NCBI GenBank assembly: GCA_035540755.1
Contig: DATLGD010000138.1
Span: 1-29,484, forward strand
Source: DATLGD01 sp035540755
GTDB taxonomy: Bacteria; Actinomycetota; Actinomycetes; Mycobacteriales; SCTD01
Length of the DNA stretch: 29,484 nucleotides
Direction: 5' to 3'
The position numbers and the translations under genes are program-made. Each line of letters opens with the position of its first letter. The stretch's first letter is position 1. Below the pieces are notes generated by a model, which saw nothing but the letters and a program-made list of their open reading frames with translations, was not told the DNA's origin and did no database searches. Shown here piece after piece: positions 15,156-22,863 of this stretch.

Positions 15156-16222
15156 CGCCGACCGCCGCGGGGGCCGGGGCGCTCGTCGGGCTCGACCAGG
15201 CCGCGCCGGACGAGCAACGGACCGGCGGTCTGCCGGCTGGCTCGGGGGACGGTGCTCGACCCCGACGTGGGGCTGCCGTGCTCGTGCACCGCGCGCAGCG
15301 CCGCCCGCTGGGCAGGGGTCAGCGACTCCCAGACGGCGGTCGCCTCGTCGTGCACCAGGCTGCGGGCGGCCTCGAGCGCCCGCGCCCAGTGCCGGCCGGT
15401 GCCGACGCCTCTACCCGGCACCGCCTCGTGCAGCAGGTGGGCGAGCAGCATGGCCCGCTGCGGGTGGCCGGCAGCCAGCGCGACGAGCGGGCCGAGGGCG
15501 ACGCCCACGTCCTTGCCGGTGCTCTCGAAGCGCTCGGCGATGCCGCGGGCCAGCTCGGGGTCGGCCAGCCGGGGCATCGGCACGCGCAGCGCCTGCTGGT
15601 AGTAGGCGCGGCCCCGGTCCTCGAACGCGGCGGCCAGCAGCGACGGCTCGCTGCCGGCGAACGCCCAGGCGACCCGGCCGGTCTGCTGCGGCGATTGGGT
15701 GTGGCTGCGCAGCACGCCCTCGCCCTGCGGCCAGGCGGCGTGCAGGGCCTGGAACTCGTCGAGGACGACGAACACCGGCTCGTCGGTGTCACCGGGCAGG
15801 TCGAGCAGGGCGTGGACGGCGGCGAGCCCGCCGTCGTCGTGCCCGCGCTCCCGGCGGCGCACGGAGATGCCGCTGCCGAGCAGGGTGACGCCCACCTCGC
15901 CCAGCCCGCCGACCACCTGCTCGAGGTGGCGGCGCAGGGGAGCCCGCGCCGCCGTGGCGCGCCGCCAGGCACTGCCGAACCGGGCGGCGAAGTCGTCCGG
16001 GCCGGCCAGGCCCAGCAGGTCGACGTGCGCGACGACGAAGCCGTGCGCGTCGGCGAGCCGGTGGCCGGCGGCGCGCAGCAGGCTGGTCTTGCCGTAGCGG
16101 CGGGGCGCGGCCACGCTGACGATCCGCCGGTCGAGCGCGTGCCGGACGAGGGTCTCGACCTCGCGCTCCCGCCCGATGAGGTCGGCCGGGTCGATCGGGC
16201 CCTCGAAGCGGAACGGGTTCAC
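15098..16222 (-). CDS. AAA-type ATPase with C-terminal winged helix (archaeal-ATPase-like family)
   Basis: 374 residues with a GTG start (16220-16222) and no clear ribosome binding site; CATACT lies 6 nt upstream and could be the -10 of a leaderless transcript. The N-terminal FEGPIDPADLIGREREVETL precedes Walker A (APRRYGKTSL, K45-T46), Walker B follows (FVVLDEFQAL, D155-E156), and AFAGSEPSLL corresponds to the sensor strand. The last about 90 residues form a winged-helix (LTPAQRAALRAV to RRYRLVDPMLGDWLDL). This is the layout of the ATPase family named after archaeal members, whose roles are mostly unknown and sometimes linked to mobile elements or signalling. It is transcribed toward the c-di-GMP gene and overlaps its end. 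Confidence 0.75.
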   Translation of the reverse strand: MNPFRFEGPIDPADLIGREREVETLVRHALDRRIVSVAAPRRYGKTSLLRAAGHRLADAHGFVVAHVDLLGLAGPDDFAARFGSAWRRATAARAPLRRHLEQVVGGLGEVGVTLLGSGISVRRRERGHDDGGLAAVHALLDLPGDTDEPVFVVLDEFQALHAAWPQGEGVLRSHTQSPQQTGRVAWAFAGSEPSLLAAAFEDRGRAYYQQALRVPMPRLADPELARGIAERFESTGKDVGVALGPLVALAAGHPQRAMLLAHLLHEAVPGRGVGTGRHWARALEAARSLVHDEATAVWESLTPAQRAALRAVHEHGSPTSGSSTVPRASRQTAGPLLVRRGLVEPDERPGPRGGRRYRLVDPMLGDWLDLRSPS

Positions 16223-16229
16223 ATCTGGA

Positions 16230-16270
16230 GTATGCCCACAGCATGCGACAGAGGCATGTGTACGGCATAC
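16230..16270 (-). promoter_or_regulatory. Candidate operator with 11-bp phased ATGCC words upstream of the ATPase gene
   Basis: GTATGCC (16230-16236) and GGCATAC (16264-16270) form an outer inverted repeat. Between them GCATGC (16241-16246) and GGCATG (16253-16258) continue the pattern. The TATGCC/CATGC/GGCATG/GGCATAC words start at 16231, 16242, 16253 and 16264, an exact 11-bp step, so all lie on one DNA face. The block covers the promoter position of the ATPase gene and touches the 3' end of the small gene at 16274. Confidence 0.4.
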
Positions 16271-16273
16271 GTG

Positions 16274-16459
16274 TCATGGACGGCGGCGGAGCAGGCTCAG
16301 CAGCCGCCGGCGGCGGGCGTGCCGCGCGGTCCGGGCTGGTTCGGCCGGGCCGGCCTCGGGCCGGGCGTGCGCGGGCGGACGTGGCGTGCGCTGCGCGGGG
16401 ACGGCGCGGGCCGGGACGGCGGAGGGCGGCTGCCAGGAGCGGTCCGCGGCGGGCGTCAT
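16274..16459 (-). CDS. Small basic proline/arginine-rich protein downstream of dnaB
   Basis: 61 residues from the ATG at 16457-16459, preceded by GGAGG at six bases, an excellent ribosome binding site that is the main evidence for a gene. The start is 38 bp downstream of the dnaB stop on the same strand, so it could be co-transcribed. The protein is rich in Pro, Ala and Arg and ends in the basic tail RRRRLLSLLRRRP. It has no recognisable domain. Chance open frames with such composition are common at this GC, so the call is tentative. Confidence 0.4.
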   Translation of the reverse strand: MTPAADRSWQPPSAVPARAVPAQRTPRPPAHARPEAGPAEPARTARHARRRRLLSLLRRRP

Positions 16460-16497
16460 GCGGGTCCTCCGGGAAGGGGCGGGGACGGGCCCGGCCA

Positions 16498-19400
16498 TCA
16501 GACCGGGCTCATGTCGACGAACCGGCTGTAGTGGCCCTGGAAGGCCACCGTGATCGTGTCGGTCGGGCCGTTGCGGTGCTTGGCCACGATGAAGTCTGCC
16601 TCGCCGGCCCGCGGGCTCTCCTTCTCGTAGGCGTCCTCGCGGTGGAGCAGGATGACCATGTCGGCGTCCTGCTCGATCGAGTTGTGCACGGCGACGCCGT
16701 CGGCCACGAAGTTGTGCGTGCCCACGACGGTGGCGTCGAAGACCTCCTCCACGCCGTCGGGCTCGACGCAGACCACCTCGTCCCAGAGCACGTCGTTGGT
16801 GGCGACGAGGTCCAGCCCCCCGGCATCGAGGACTGCCTGCACCGCGGGCAGGGCGGCGGCGGCCCGGCCGCCCGCCGCGGGAGCGCCGCGACCGGCGAGG
16901 ACCTGCTCCACCTGCGACCACACCTGGCCCCGCACCGGCTCGGCGGTGCCAGCGGGGCCGACCGTCCGGCGGACGTCGCCGAACGCCGCCTCCTGCCAGC
17001 CGCAGAGGGCGATCTCCTTGAGGAAGCGGGCGCGGTCGTCGCGGTCGCCGACGGTGAGCACCGCCGTTCCACCCCCGTCACCGTCGCCGTCGTGCCGCTG
17101 CACGCTGATGCCGAAGCGCAGGAGCAGCCGGCTGACGTCGTCGGCCAGCGCGGGGGCCACTGCGAGCGCGGGTGGCAGCACGCCACCACCGAGCTCCCCG
17201 GCGTGCTCCCAGAGCCGGCGCACGAACGCGCGGATCTGCCGCTTGGGCAGGTGCGCGACCGTTGCGGCCTCGGCCCGGCTCAGGGTGCCGGTGGCCGCCG
17301 CCCGCTCCGCGCAGGCCAGCACGTCGGCGTCGCCCGAGGCCTGCTCGGTCTCCGGGGCCGGGACGTGCCGCGGGACGGCGACGCGCTGCCCGGTGTCGAG
17401 CGCCCCCAGCGGCAGCCAGCCCTCCGGCGTCAGCAGGGGGTGGTTCGCCGTCGCACGGACGGTCTTGCCCGAGGCCAGGCGCAGCCGGAAGAGCGGCTTC
17501 ACGCCGGTGCTGAACACGTGGGTGAGGTGCCGCCGCACGTACCGCAGGGAGGGGTCCAGCGACCAGACCGGGACGTCCCGGGCGCCGTCGGCGTACAGCT
17601 CGCCGAGCGTCACCTCGGCGCCGGTGTCGGCGCGCAGCACGCGGGTCGACGCGGGCAGGCAGCCCGACTCGCGGAGGTCGGACAGCTGCGGCTTCTTGTC
17701 GGTGCGCTGCTCGGCGCCGCGGTTGAGCTGGCTCATCGCGATGACCGGCACCTCGAGCTCCTTGGCGAGCAGCTTGAGCGCGCGCGAGAGCTCGGACACC
17801 TCCTGCTGGCGGCTCTCGGCCTTGCGGTTGCCGCTCATCAGCTGCAGGTAGTCGATGACGACCAGCTGCAGCCGGTGCCGCTGCTTGAGGCGCCGGGCCT
17901 TGGCCCGGATCTCCATCATCGTCAGGTTCGGGCTGTCGTCGATGTAGAGCGGCGCCTCCGACACCTGGCCCATCCGGGTCGCGAGGCGGGTCCAGTCGTC
18001 GTCAGTCATGGTGCCCGAGCGCATGTGGTGGAGCGGCACCCGCGCCTCCGCGGACAGCAGGCGCATGGTGATCTCGGTCTTGCTCATCTCCAGGCTGAAG
18101 ATCGCCGAGGTGTGGCCATGCTTGATCGACGCGCTCCGGGCGATGTCGAGCCCCATCGTCGAGTTGTGCGTCGGCACCATCGCTCGGGTGGCCAGGTACA
18201 GGTGGTCGTCGTTGTCGACCTGCACGCACCGGACCGGCACGCTCTCGACCGGCTCGACGGCCGTGACGTACCGCACCCGCGTGCGTGCGGGCGCGTGCCG
18301 CAGCCGCTCCTTGTGCAGCAGGTTCTTGCGCTCCAGCCGGAACACCGGCTCGTCGGTGGTGAAGGTGAGGGTGAAGGCGGTCGAGGACGCCTCGCTGCGG
18401 CCGCGGACCCGCCTGGTGCTCGTCGCGCACCGGTAGCCGAGGCTGACGACGAGCTCGGCGACGTCCTGCGCGAGGCGCGGCGACGTCGTCGTGTACTGGC
18501 ACGAGCCGGTGGCGTGCACCGTGCCGTCGGTGTCGAGCAGGCCGGCCAGCAGCGCACGACGCTGGGCGGCGCTGCCCCGCAGGTACTCCACCGGGATGCG
18601 CTTGTCGCCGAGGAGGTCCAGGTCGTGCAGTGGGGCCTGCTCGGCGTCGACGACCAGCCCCTCCGCCTCGAGGTGCATGACGATCTCGGGATCGGCTGTC
18701 GGAAGCCGGGCGCCGGCGCTGTGCCCATCCCCCAGCCACACGCCGAGCACGTACGGCGGCAGGGGGAGGTCGCGATCGGGGAGGTCGAGCGGTGCGGTGG
18801 TGGTCACCGAGTGGTTCAGCCTGCGGTCCGCAGTGCGGCAGTGCACGGTGCGGGCGAGCTCGGCCGTGGTGCGCACGGCCGGGGCGCCGGTGCGGGACCG
18901 CCGGGCCGCCCGGTCGGACGTGAGCCACTGGTGGTCGGCATCGGCGACGACGGCGGTGCCGTCGCTGAACGACACCCGGTAGCAGGGCCGGCCGTGCATC
19001 ACGCCGGTGGCGGCGACGACGGTGGTGGGGCGCCCGTCGGCGCCGAGCAGCCGGTCACCCACCTCGACCTCGCCCATGGTGGTCCATCCCGCCGGGGTGG
19101 GCAGCGGGGTGTCGAGGGCGAGGGCCTTCCCGAGACCGGGACGCCCCGCGATGACGATGAGCTGCCCCGGGTGCAGGCCGTTGGTGAGCTTGTCGAGGTC
19201 GGCGAAGCCGGTGGGGACGCCGGCCATGCCACCGCCGCGGCCGCTGATCGCCTCGAGCTCGTCCATCGTCGGCGTCATGAGGTGCTCGAGGAGCGTGTAG
19301 TCCTCGGCCGTGCGCCGCTCGGTGACCTCGTACACCGCCTGCTGCGCCCGGTCGACGATGTCGTCGACCTCGCCGGCGCCGCCGGTGCCGTAGCCGAGCT

Positions 19401-19815
19401 GGACGATGCGGGTGCCGGCCTCGACCAGGCGGCGCAGCACCGCCTGCTCGGCGACGATGCGGGCGTAGAAGCCGGCGTTGGCCGCCGTCGGCACGCTGGC
19501 GAGCAGCGTGTGCAGGTACGGCGCGCCGCCGATGCGGCCGATCTCGCCGCGACGGGTGAGCTCGGCCGAGACGGTGACGGCGTCGGCCGGCTCGCCGCGG
19601 CCGTACAGGTCGACGACGACGTCGAAGACGGTCTGGTGCGCCGGCTTGTAGAAGTCGTTGCCGCGCACCACCTCGACGACGTCGGCGATGGCGTCCTTGC
19701 TCATCAGCATGCCGCCGAGCACGGACTGCTCGGCGGCGACGTCCTGCGGCGGCGTGCGCTCGAACTCCGGCGCCGGCCGGCTGACCCCGGGGAAGTCGAC
19801 GACGCCCTCGGACAC
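16498..19815 (-). CDS. dnaB: Replicative DNA helicase DnaB containing two inteins
   Basis: 1105 residues; 457 after removing two inteins (321 and 327), the normal DnaB length. The GTG at 19813-19815 has GGAGGT five bases upstream. The N-terminal domain (about 20-130: TPPQDVAAEQSVLGGML, FYKPAHQTVFDVVVDL) binds primase and builds the hexamer; the RecA-like ATPase follows from about 190 (GVPTGFADLDKLTNGLHPGQ). Walker A is GRPGLGK (224-230) continuing as ST after intein 1 (552). Walker B is LVVIDYLQL, then SQLNRGAEQR and DLRESG (to 718), continuing as SIEQDADMVILLHRED (1046 on) after intein 2. The helicase unwinds DNA at the replication fork. Because intein 1 splits the ATP-binding loop, no active helicase can form before splicing. 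Confidence 0.95.
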   Translation of the reverse strand: MSEGVVDFPGVSRPAPEFERTPPQDVAAEQSVLGGMLMSKDAIADVVEVVRGNDFYKPAHQTVFDVVVDLYGRGEPADAVTVSAELTRRGEIGRIGGAPYLHTLLASVPTAANAGFYARIVAEQAVLRRLVEAGTRIVQLGYGTGGAGEVDDIVDRAQQAVYEVTERRTAEDYTLLEHLMTPTMDELEAISGRGGGMAGVPTGFADLDKLTNGLHPGQLIVIAGRPGLGKALALDTPLPTPAGWTTMGEVEVGDRLLGADGRPTTVVAATGVMHGRPCYRVSFSDGTAVVADADHQWLTSDRAARRSRTGAPAVRTTAELARTVHCRTADRRLNHSVTTTAPLDLPDRDLPLPPYVLGVWLGDGHSAGARLPTADPEIVMHLEAEGLVVDAEQAPLHDLDLLGDKRIPVEYLRGSAAQRRALLAGLLDTDGTVHATGSCQYTTTSPRLAQDVAELVVSLGYRCATSTRRVRGRSEASSTAFTLTFTTDEPVFRLERKNLLHKERLRHAPARTRVRYVTAVEPVESVPVRCVQVDNDDHLYLATRAMVPTHNSTMGLDIARSASIKHGHTSAIFSLEMSKTEITMRLLSAEARVPLHHMRSGTMTDDDWTRLATRMGQVSEAPLYIDDSPNLTMMEIRAKARRLKQRHRLQLVVIDYLQLMSGNRKAESRQQEVSELSRALKLLAKELEVPVIAMSQLNRGAEQRTDKKPQLSDLRESGCLPASTRVLRADTGAEVTLGELYADGARDVPVWSLDPSLRYVRRHLTHVFSTGVKPLFRLRLASGKTVRATANHPLLTPEGWLPLGALDTGQRVAVPRHVPAPETEQASGDADVLACAERAAATGTLSRAEAATVAHLPKRQIRAFVRRLWEHAGELGGGVLPPALAVAPALADDVSRLLLRFGISVQRHDGDGDGGGTAVLTVGDRDDRARFLKEIALCGWQEAAFGDVRRTVGPAGTAEPVRGQVWSQVEQVLAGRGAPAAGGRAAAALPAVQAVLDAGGLDLVATNDVLWDEVVCVEPDGVEEVFDATVVGTHNFVADGVAVHNSIEQDADMVILLHREDAYEKESPRAGEADFIVAKHRNGPTDTITVAFQGHYSRFVDMSPV
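16681..17661 (-). mobile_element. DnaB intein 2 (RESG/S site), decayed homing endonuclease
   Basis: Residues 719-1045 of the precursor, 327 aa. It begins with Cys1 (CLPASTRVLR), has a block-B motif (TANHPLLTPEGW, with the usual T-x-x-H) and ends THNFVADGVAVHN before Ser, so the standard class 1 splicing residues are present: Cys1, His, terminal His-Asn and Ser+1. The centre aligns by eye with a LAGLIDADG-type endonuclease, since it keeps LPKRQIRAFVRRLW and LADDVSRLLLRFGISVQ. However, the expected D-G after the LW helix is replaced by EHAGEL, and no first LAGLIDADG motif is seen. Splicing should work; DNA cleavage and homing should not. Confidence 0.85.
18163..19125 (-). mobile_element. DnaB intein 1 in the Walker A loop, class 3 with LAGLIDADG endonuclease
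   Basis: Residues 231-551, 321 aa, inserted between GRPGLGK and ST. It starts with Ala (ALALDTPLPTPAGW) rather than Cys or Ser. The class 3 signature is present: Trp in block B (ADADHQW), Cys in block F (VPVRCVQVDNDDHLYL, C530) and Thr in the terminal PTHN. Splicing should begin by C530 attack on the N-terminal junction and pass to Ser+1. Two LAGLIDADG helices are present, YVLGVWLGDG and ALLAGLLDTDG, each with its acidic residue, so the homing endonuclease looks functional. Published mycobacterial DnaB P-loop inteins are the closest analogue known to me. Confidence 0.9.
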
Positions 19816-20138
19816 CCGGCACCTCCGCTCACCTGCCCGGCTCGTTGCCGGGCAGGTGCAGTTGTAGCGCCCCGCACCGACGCTTCTCGACGTGTCGCGC
19901 GCGTCGCTCCGGGCGGCCTGTGCACGCCGCTGGGGAGCGGGTGTGGACGAGGCGGGGTGTCGCTGTGGACCGCCTGTTCCGGACCTGTGGACCGGGGAGC
20001 CGCTCGACCCGGCAGGCCCGCGCGCCACCTGCCCACACCTGTGTGCACCGCCTGTGGACAGACGAAGTCGCGGGCCCGCGCCCGTCGACCGAGCAGGCCG
20101 CGGCCCGGATCTCCGAGCGGGTGGTGGTCGAGCGGAGG
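19816..20138. other. 323-nt gene-free region upstream of dnaB with DnaA-box-like words
   Basis: No gene is supported. It contains TGTGGACGA (19942), TGTGGACCG (19964 and 19986) and TGTGGACAG (20053), whose complements end in GTCCACA like the DnaA box TTGTCCACA. All four are in the same orientation. The dnaB ribosome binding site GGAGGT is at 19821-19826. The dnaB promoter must lie here, but no clear -10/-35 pair stands out. Confidence 0.5.
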
Positions 20139-20654
20139 TCAGCGTCGGCGGGTGCGCAGCACCGCGACCACGAAGGCCACGGCAGAGACGCCGAACAGCA
20201 CGCCCGTGACGGTCAGCCAGCGACTCAGGTAGACGTCCTGGGCCAGACCGGCCTTGGCGGCGTAGACGCCTTCTGAGCGGGTGAGGATCGACGGGGCGAA
20301 CATCAGCAGCAGCAGCATCGACAGCAGCAGCGGCACCCGCACGAAGTTCAGCGGCGAGACGCCCGCCGCGCGCAGTCGCCGGGTCGCGGCCTGCAGTCCC
20401 CGGTCGGCCAGCGCCATCAGGGGGCCGAGGACCAGGTCCCAGACCAGGGCGACGCCGACGAACCACACCGCGATGCGGAACAGCGCGGGGTTGCCGATCA
20501 GCCGGCTGACGACGAACGCCGTCGCCGCGAGCAGCAGGACCAGGACGGCCAGGTGCCACGGCCGGGCGCCGTAGAGCCGCGTGAACCGGCTGTCGCGGGC
20601 ACGGGCCTGCTCGACCTCGTGCTCCTCCTGCGTCTCGCGCGAGCGCTGGCTCAT
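20139..20654 (-). CDS. Four-helix membrane protein coupled to the molybdenum oxidoreductase
   Basis: 171 residues from the ATG at 20652-20654, which overlaps the upstream stop as ATGA. A charged cytoplasmic N-terminus (SQRSRETQEEHEVEQARARD) is followed by four hydrophobic segments: LAVLVLLLAATAFVVSRL, FRIAVWFVGVALVWDLVL, VRVPLLLSMLLLLMFA and WLTVTGVLFGVSAVAFVVAVL. No haem-ligand pattern is obvious. The coupling suggests it is a partner of the oxidoreductase, perhaps a membrane anchor or redox accessory (inference). The family is not recognised. Confidence 0.75.
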   Translation of the reverse strand: MSQRSRETQEEHEVEQARARDSRFTRLYGARPWHLAVLVLLLAATAFVVSRLIGNPALFRIAVWFVGVALVWDLVLGPLMALADRGLQAATRRLRAAGVSPLNFVRVPLLLSMLLLLMFAPSILTRSEGVYAAKAGLAQDVYLSRWLTVTGVLFGVSAVAFVVAVLRTRRR

Positions 20655-21967
20655 GCCGGCCTCCCGCCGAAGGTGACGGTGTCGAGCCACTTGGTGTTCC
20701 GCACACCTGGAGCGGCCGGGATGATCAACCGGGCCGGGAAGCCGTGGTCGAGCGACAGGTCGGCCCCGTTCACGCGCAGGGCGACCATCGTGCGCGGCTC
20801 GCGCAGCTGGCGACCGGTGATCGACATCGTCCCGAAGGCCCCGCCCTGCTGCAGGGACTCGAGGAACACCTCCTCGACGTCGAGGCCGCCGACCAGCGCT
20901 GCGAGGTCCCGCAGCGGCACCCCCGTCCAGACCTGCGAGGTCGACCAGCCCTCCACGCACGCGATCGGCAGCTCGTGGGTCGCCAGCTCCATCGCGAGCA
21001 GGTCGCCACGGGTCAGCTGCGCCCGCTCGCCGCCGGGGCCGACGAGCGACAGCCGCCAGCTCGCCCGGGTCCGGGTCTCCTCGATGCCGGCGTCGACGAA
21101 CGTGGTGTTGACCTGGAAGTCGTTCGGGCCGTCGCCGCGCACCTGACCGCGAGGGGCGAGCAGCGCCGTGCCGCGCAGCGGGTCGACGCTCTGACCGACC
21201 GTCAGGGCGAACACGGTCACCGAGGCGCCGCCGGTCAGGGCCAGCGCGCCGCGCCGCGAGATCGTCGGATCGGCCGGCTCGGGCGGCGACAGCAGGTCGG
21301 GGTCCGGGGGCTCGGGCACGGTCTCGGCCAGCGGCGTCCGCATCTCCTGGCGGAAGGAGCGCGCCCGCAGCGCCCGCACGAGGGTCGGCATCTTGATCGC
21401 CACGTGCGCCGTGAAGGCGGCGATGAAGACCCAGGCCCCGAAGAAGTGCCCGGTGTAGAACGAGAAGCCCCAGGCGTAGTCGTACTGGATGTTCATGACG
21501 CCGGTGACCAGCTGGAACAGCGTGCTGGCCACGATGAGCAGGATGCTGATCCGCTCGACCGCCTGGGCCGGGCTGCGCACCGGCGGCCACTCGAACAGCT
21601 TGGGCGCGACGGACCAGAGCTTGGCCAGCACGATCGGGACGAGGGCCAGCCCGAGCAGCACGTGGGTGCCCTGGTTGACCCGGTACAGCCAGGCCGGCGA
21701 CGTCGGCCAGGCGAACAGGTCGGCGTAGGCGCCGAGCAGGCCGCGGCCGGGGTTCTGCTCGTTGCTGCCACCGAGGCTCGGGTCGTAGGCCGCGTGCGAG
21801 GCCAGCCCGGTCAGGATGACGACGGGGAAGCCGACGAGCAGCACCAGGCCGAGCACGGCGGTCAGCCACTGGCCGCGGATCGGGCTGGTCCAGGCGCGGC
21901 GGTCGAAGGGGCCCCCCGGACCGCGGCGGTACAGCGCCAGCGCGCGGTGGCGCAGCGAGCTCGTCAT
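20651..21967 (-). CDS. Membrane molybdopterin oxidoreductase: cytochrome-b-like helices fused to a sulfite-oxidase-like domain
   Basis: 438 residues from the ATG at 21965-21967, preferred because AGGA lies five bases upstream; an ATG at 21994 would add nine residues. The N-terminal half (about 30-200) has four hydrophobic segments with histidines suited to b-haem (NQGTHVLLGLAL, YTGHFFGAW, AFTAHVAIKMP). A linker leads to a Tat-like SRRGALALTGGASVTVFALTV (about 237-257), then a molybdopterin domain of the YedY/sulfite oxidase fold with the metal-ligand Cys337 in PIACVEGWS and a C-terminal NTKWLDTVTF. This looks like a YedY-type catalytic subunit and its membrane haem partner in one chain. The substrate is unknown; the YedY relative repairs oxidised methionines. 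The gene is divergent from a lipoprotein and coupled to a small membrane protein. Confidence 0.85.
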   Translation of the reverse strand: MTSSLRHRALALYRRGPGGPFDRRAWTSPIRGQWLTAVLGLVLLVGFPVVILTGLASHAAYDPSLGGSNEQNPGRGLLGAYADLFAWPTSPAWLYRVNQGTHVLLGLALVPIVLAKLWSVAPKLFEWPPVRSPAQAVERISILLIVASTLFQLVTGVMNIQYDYAWGFSFYTGHFFGAWVFIAAFTAHVAIKMPTLVRALRARSFRQEMRTPLAETVPEPPDPDLLSPPEPADPTISRRGALALTGGASVTVFALTVGQSVDPLRGTALLAPRGQVRGDGPNDFQVNTTFVDAGIEETRTRASWRLSLVGPGGERAQLTRGDLLAMELATHELPIACVEGWSTSQVWTGVPLRDLAALVGGLDVEEVFLESLQQGGAFGTMSITGRQLREPRTMVALRVNGADLSLDHGFPARLIIPAAPGVRNTKWLDTVTFGGRPA

Positions 21968-22150
21968 AAGGGTCCTGTCGTCGGAGGTCTGCATGGTCCT
22001 TCGCCCGAGGCGTCGCAGCGGATCGCCCTGCCGGGATCAGAGGTGTCCCGTGTCACCCGACCGAACCGATCGGCCACCTGGCCCGAAAGTCCCACTGAAA
22101 ACCCCGGAGCGGGCCCACCTCCCGCCCATCGTCCTGACCCAAGGAGCACC

Positions 22151-22843
22151 ATGTTCTCCCTCAAGAAGCGCACCGCCTCGGTGGCCCTCGTGGCCGGCCT
22201 GGCCCTCACGATGGCCGCCTGCGGCGGCAACGACGACACGGCCGCCGGCGGCAACGGCGGCGCCGAGACCACGCAGGCCTCGCCCGAGCCCGCTGCCCAG
22301 ATCGACCAGCTGTCCGGCGAGCAGACCGCGGTCGTCCTCGACCCGAGCTTCCTCGAGGGCATCACCGGCCTGGGCCTGACCCCCGGCATGCTCGGTGGTG
22401 GCACGCTCGACGCCGACACCGGCACCATCGCCTTCCCGATCACCGGCGGCAACGTCACGTACTTCGACCCGGCCTCCGGCGTCGACCCGTACGTGCAGGG
22501 GATCATCCTCCACGAGGGCTCCGGCCTGTCGCTGACCGGCGCGAACGGCACCGTCGTCGAGCTCGAGAACTTCGAGGTCGACCCGGAGCAGTCGCTGCTG
22601 TTCGGCAAGGTCACCGTCGACGGCGAGGTCTTCGCCGAGCGCGCCGACCTGTTCTTCCTCGACGGCAGCACGCTGAACCCGCTGCGCCCCGGTGACGCCC
22701 CCGACACCGCCGTCCTGCAGGGCACCACGGTCAGCCTGACCGAGACCGCCGCGAACGCCCTGAACATGGTGTTCGAGACCGACGCCCTGTCGGAGTTCTT
22801 CCTCGTCGGCGTCGCGGAGATCACCGTCAACACCGCCGCCTAG
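22151..22843 (+). CDS. Secreted lipoprotein with a single beta-rich domain
   Basis: 230 residues. The ATG at 22151 has AAGGAG four bases upstream. Lipoprotein signal: KKRT, hydrophobic core VALVAGLAL, lipobox TMAAC (Cys about residue 22). A Gly/Asn/Thr-rich linker is followed by a domain (about 55-230) of alternating strands: TAVVLDPSFLEGITGLGLTP, IAFPITGGNVTYFDP, GIILHEGSGLSLTGANGTVV, LFGKVTVDGEVFAERADLFF and VSLTETAANALNMVF. This resembles beta-sandwich surface domains, but I cannot name the family. It is divergent from the molybdenum oxidoreductase gene (183 bp between starts) and followed by a strong terminator, so it is monocistronic. Confidence 0.85.
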   Translation: MFSLKKRTASVALVAGLALTMAACGGNDDTAAGGNGGAETTQASPEPAAQIDQLSGEQTAVVLDPSFLEGITGLGLTPGMLGGGTLDADTGTIAFPITGGNVTYFDPASGVDPYVQGIILHEGSGLSLTGANGTVVELENFEVDPEQSLLFGKVTVDGEVFAERADLFFLDGSTLNPLRPGDAPDTAVLQGTTVSLTETAANALNMVFETDALSEFFLVGVAEITVNTAA

Positions 22844-22863
22844 TCGACCCCCGCACCACCGGG

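Noticed and set aside
16498..20706. dnaB frame extended upstream to about 20700
   Set aside because: The extension crosses the intergenic region and overlaps the membrane protein gene antisense-free but out of frame; the GTG at 19815 has GGAGGT and begins the conserved DnaB N-terminus.
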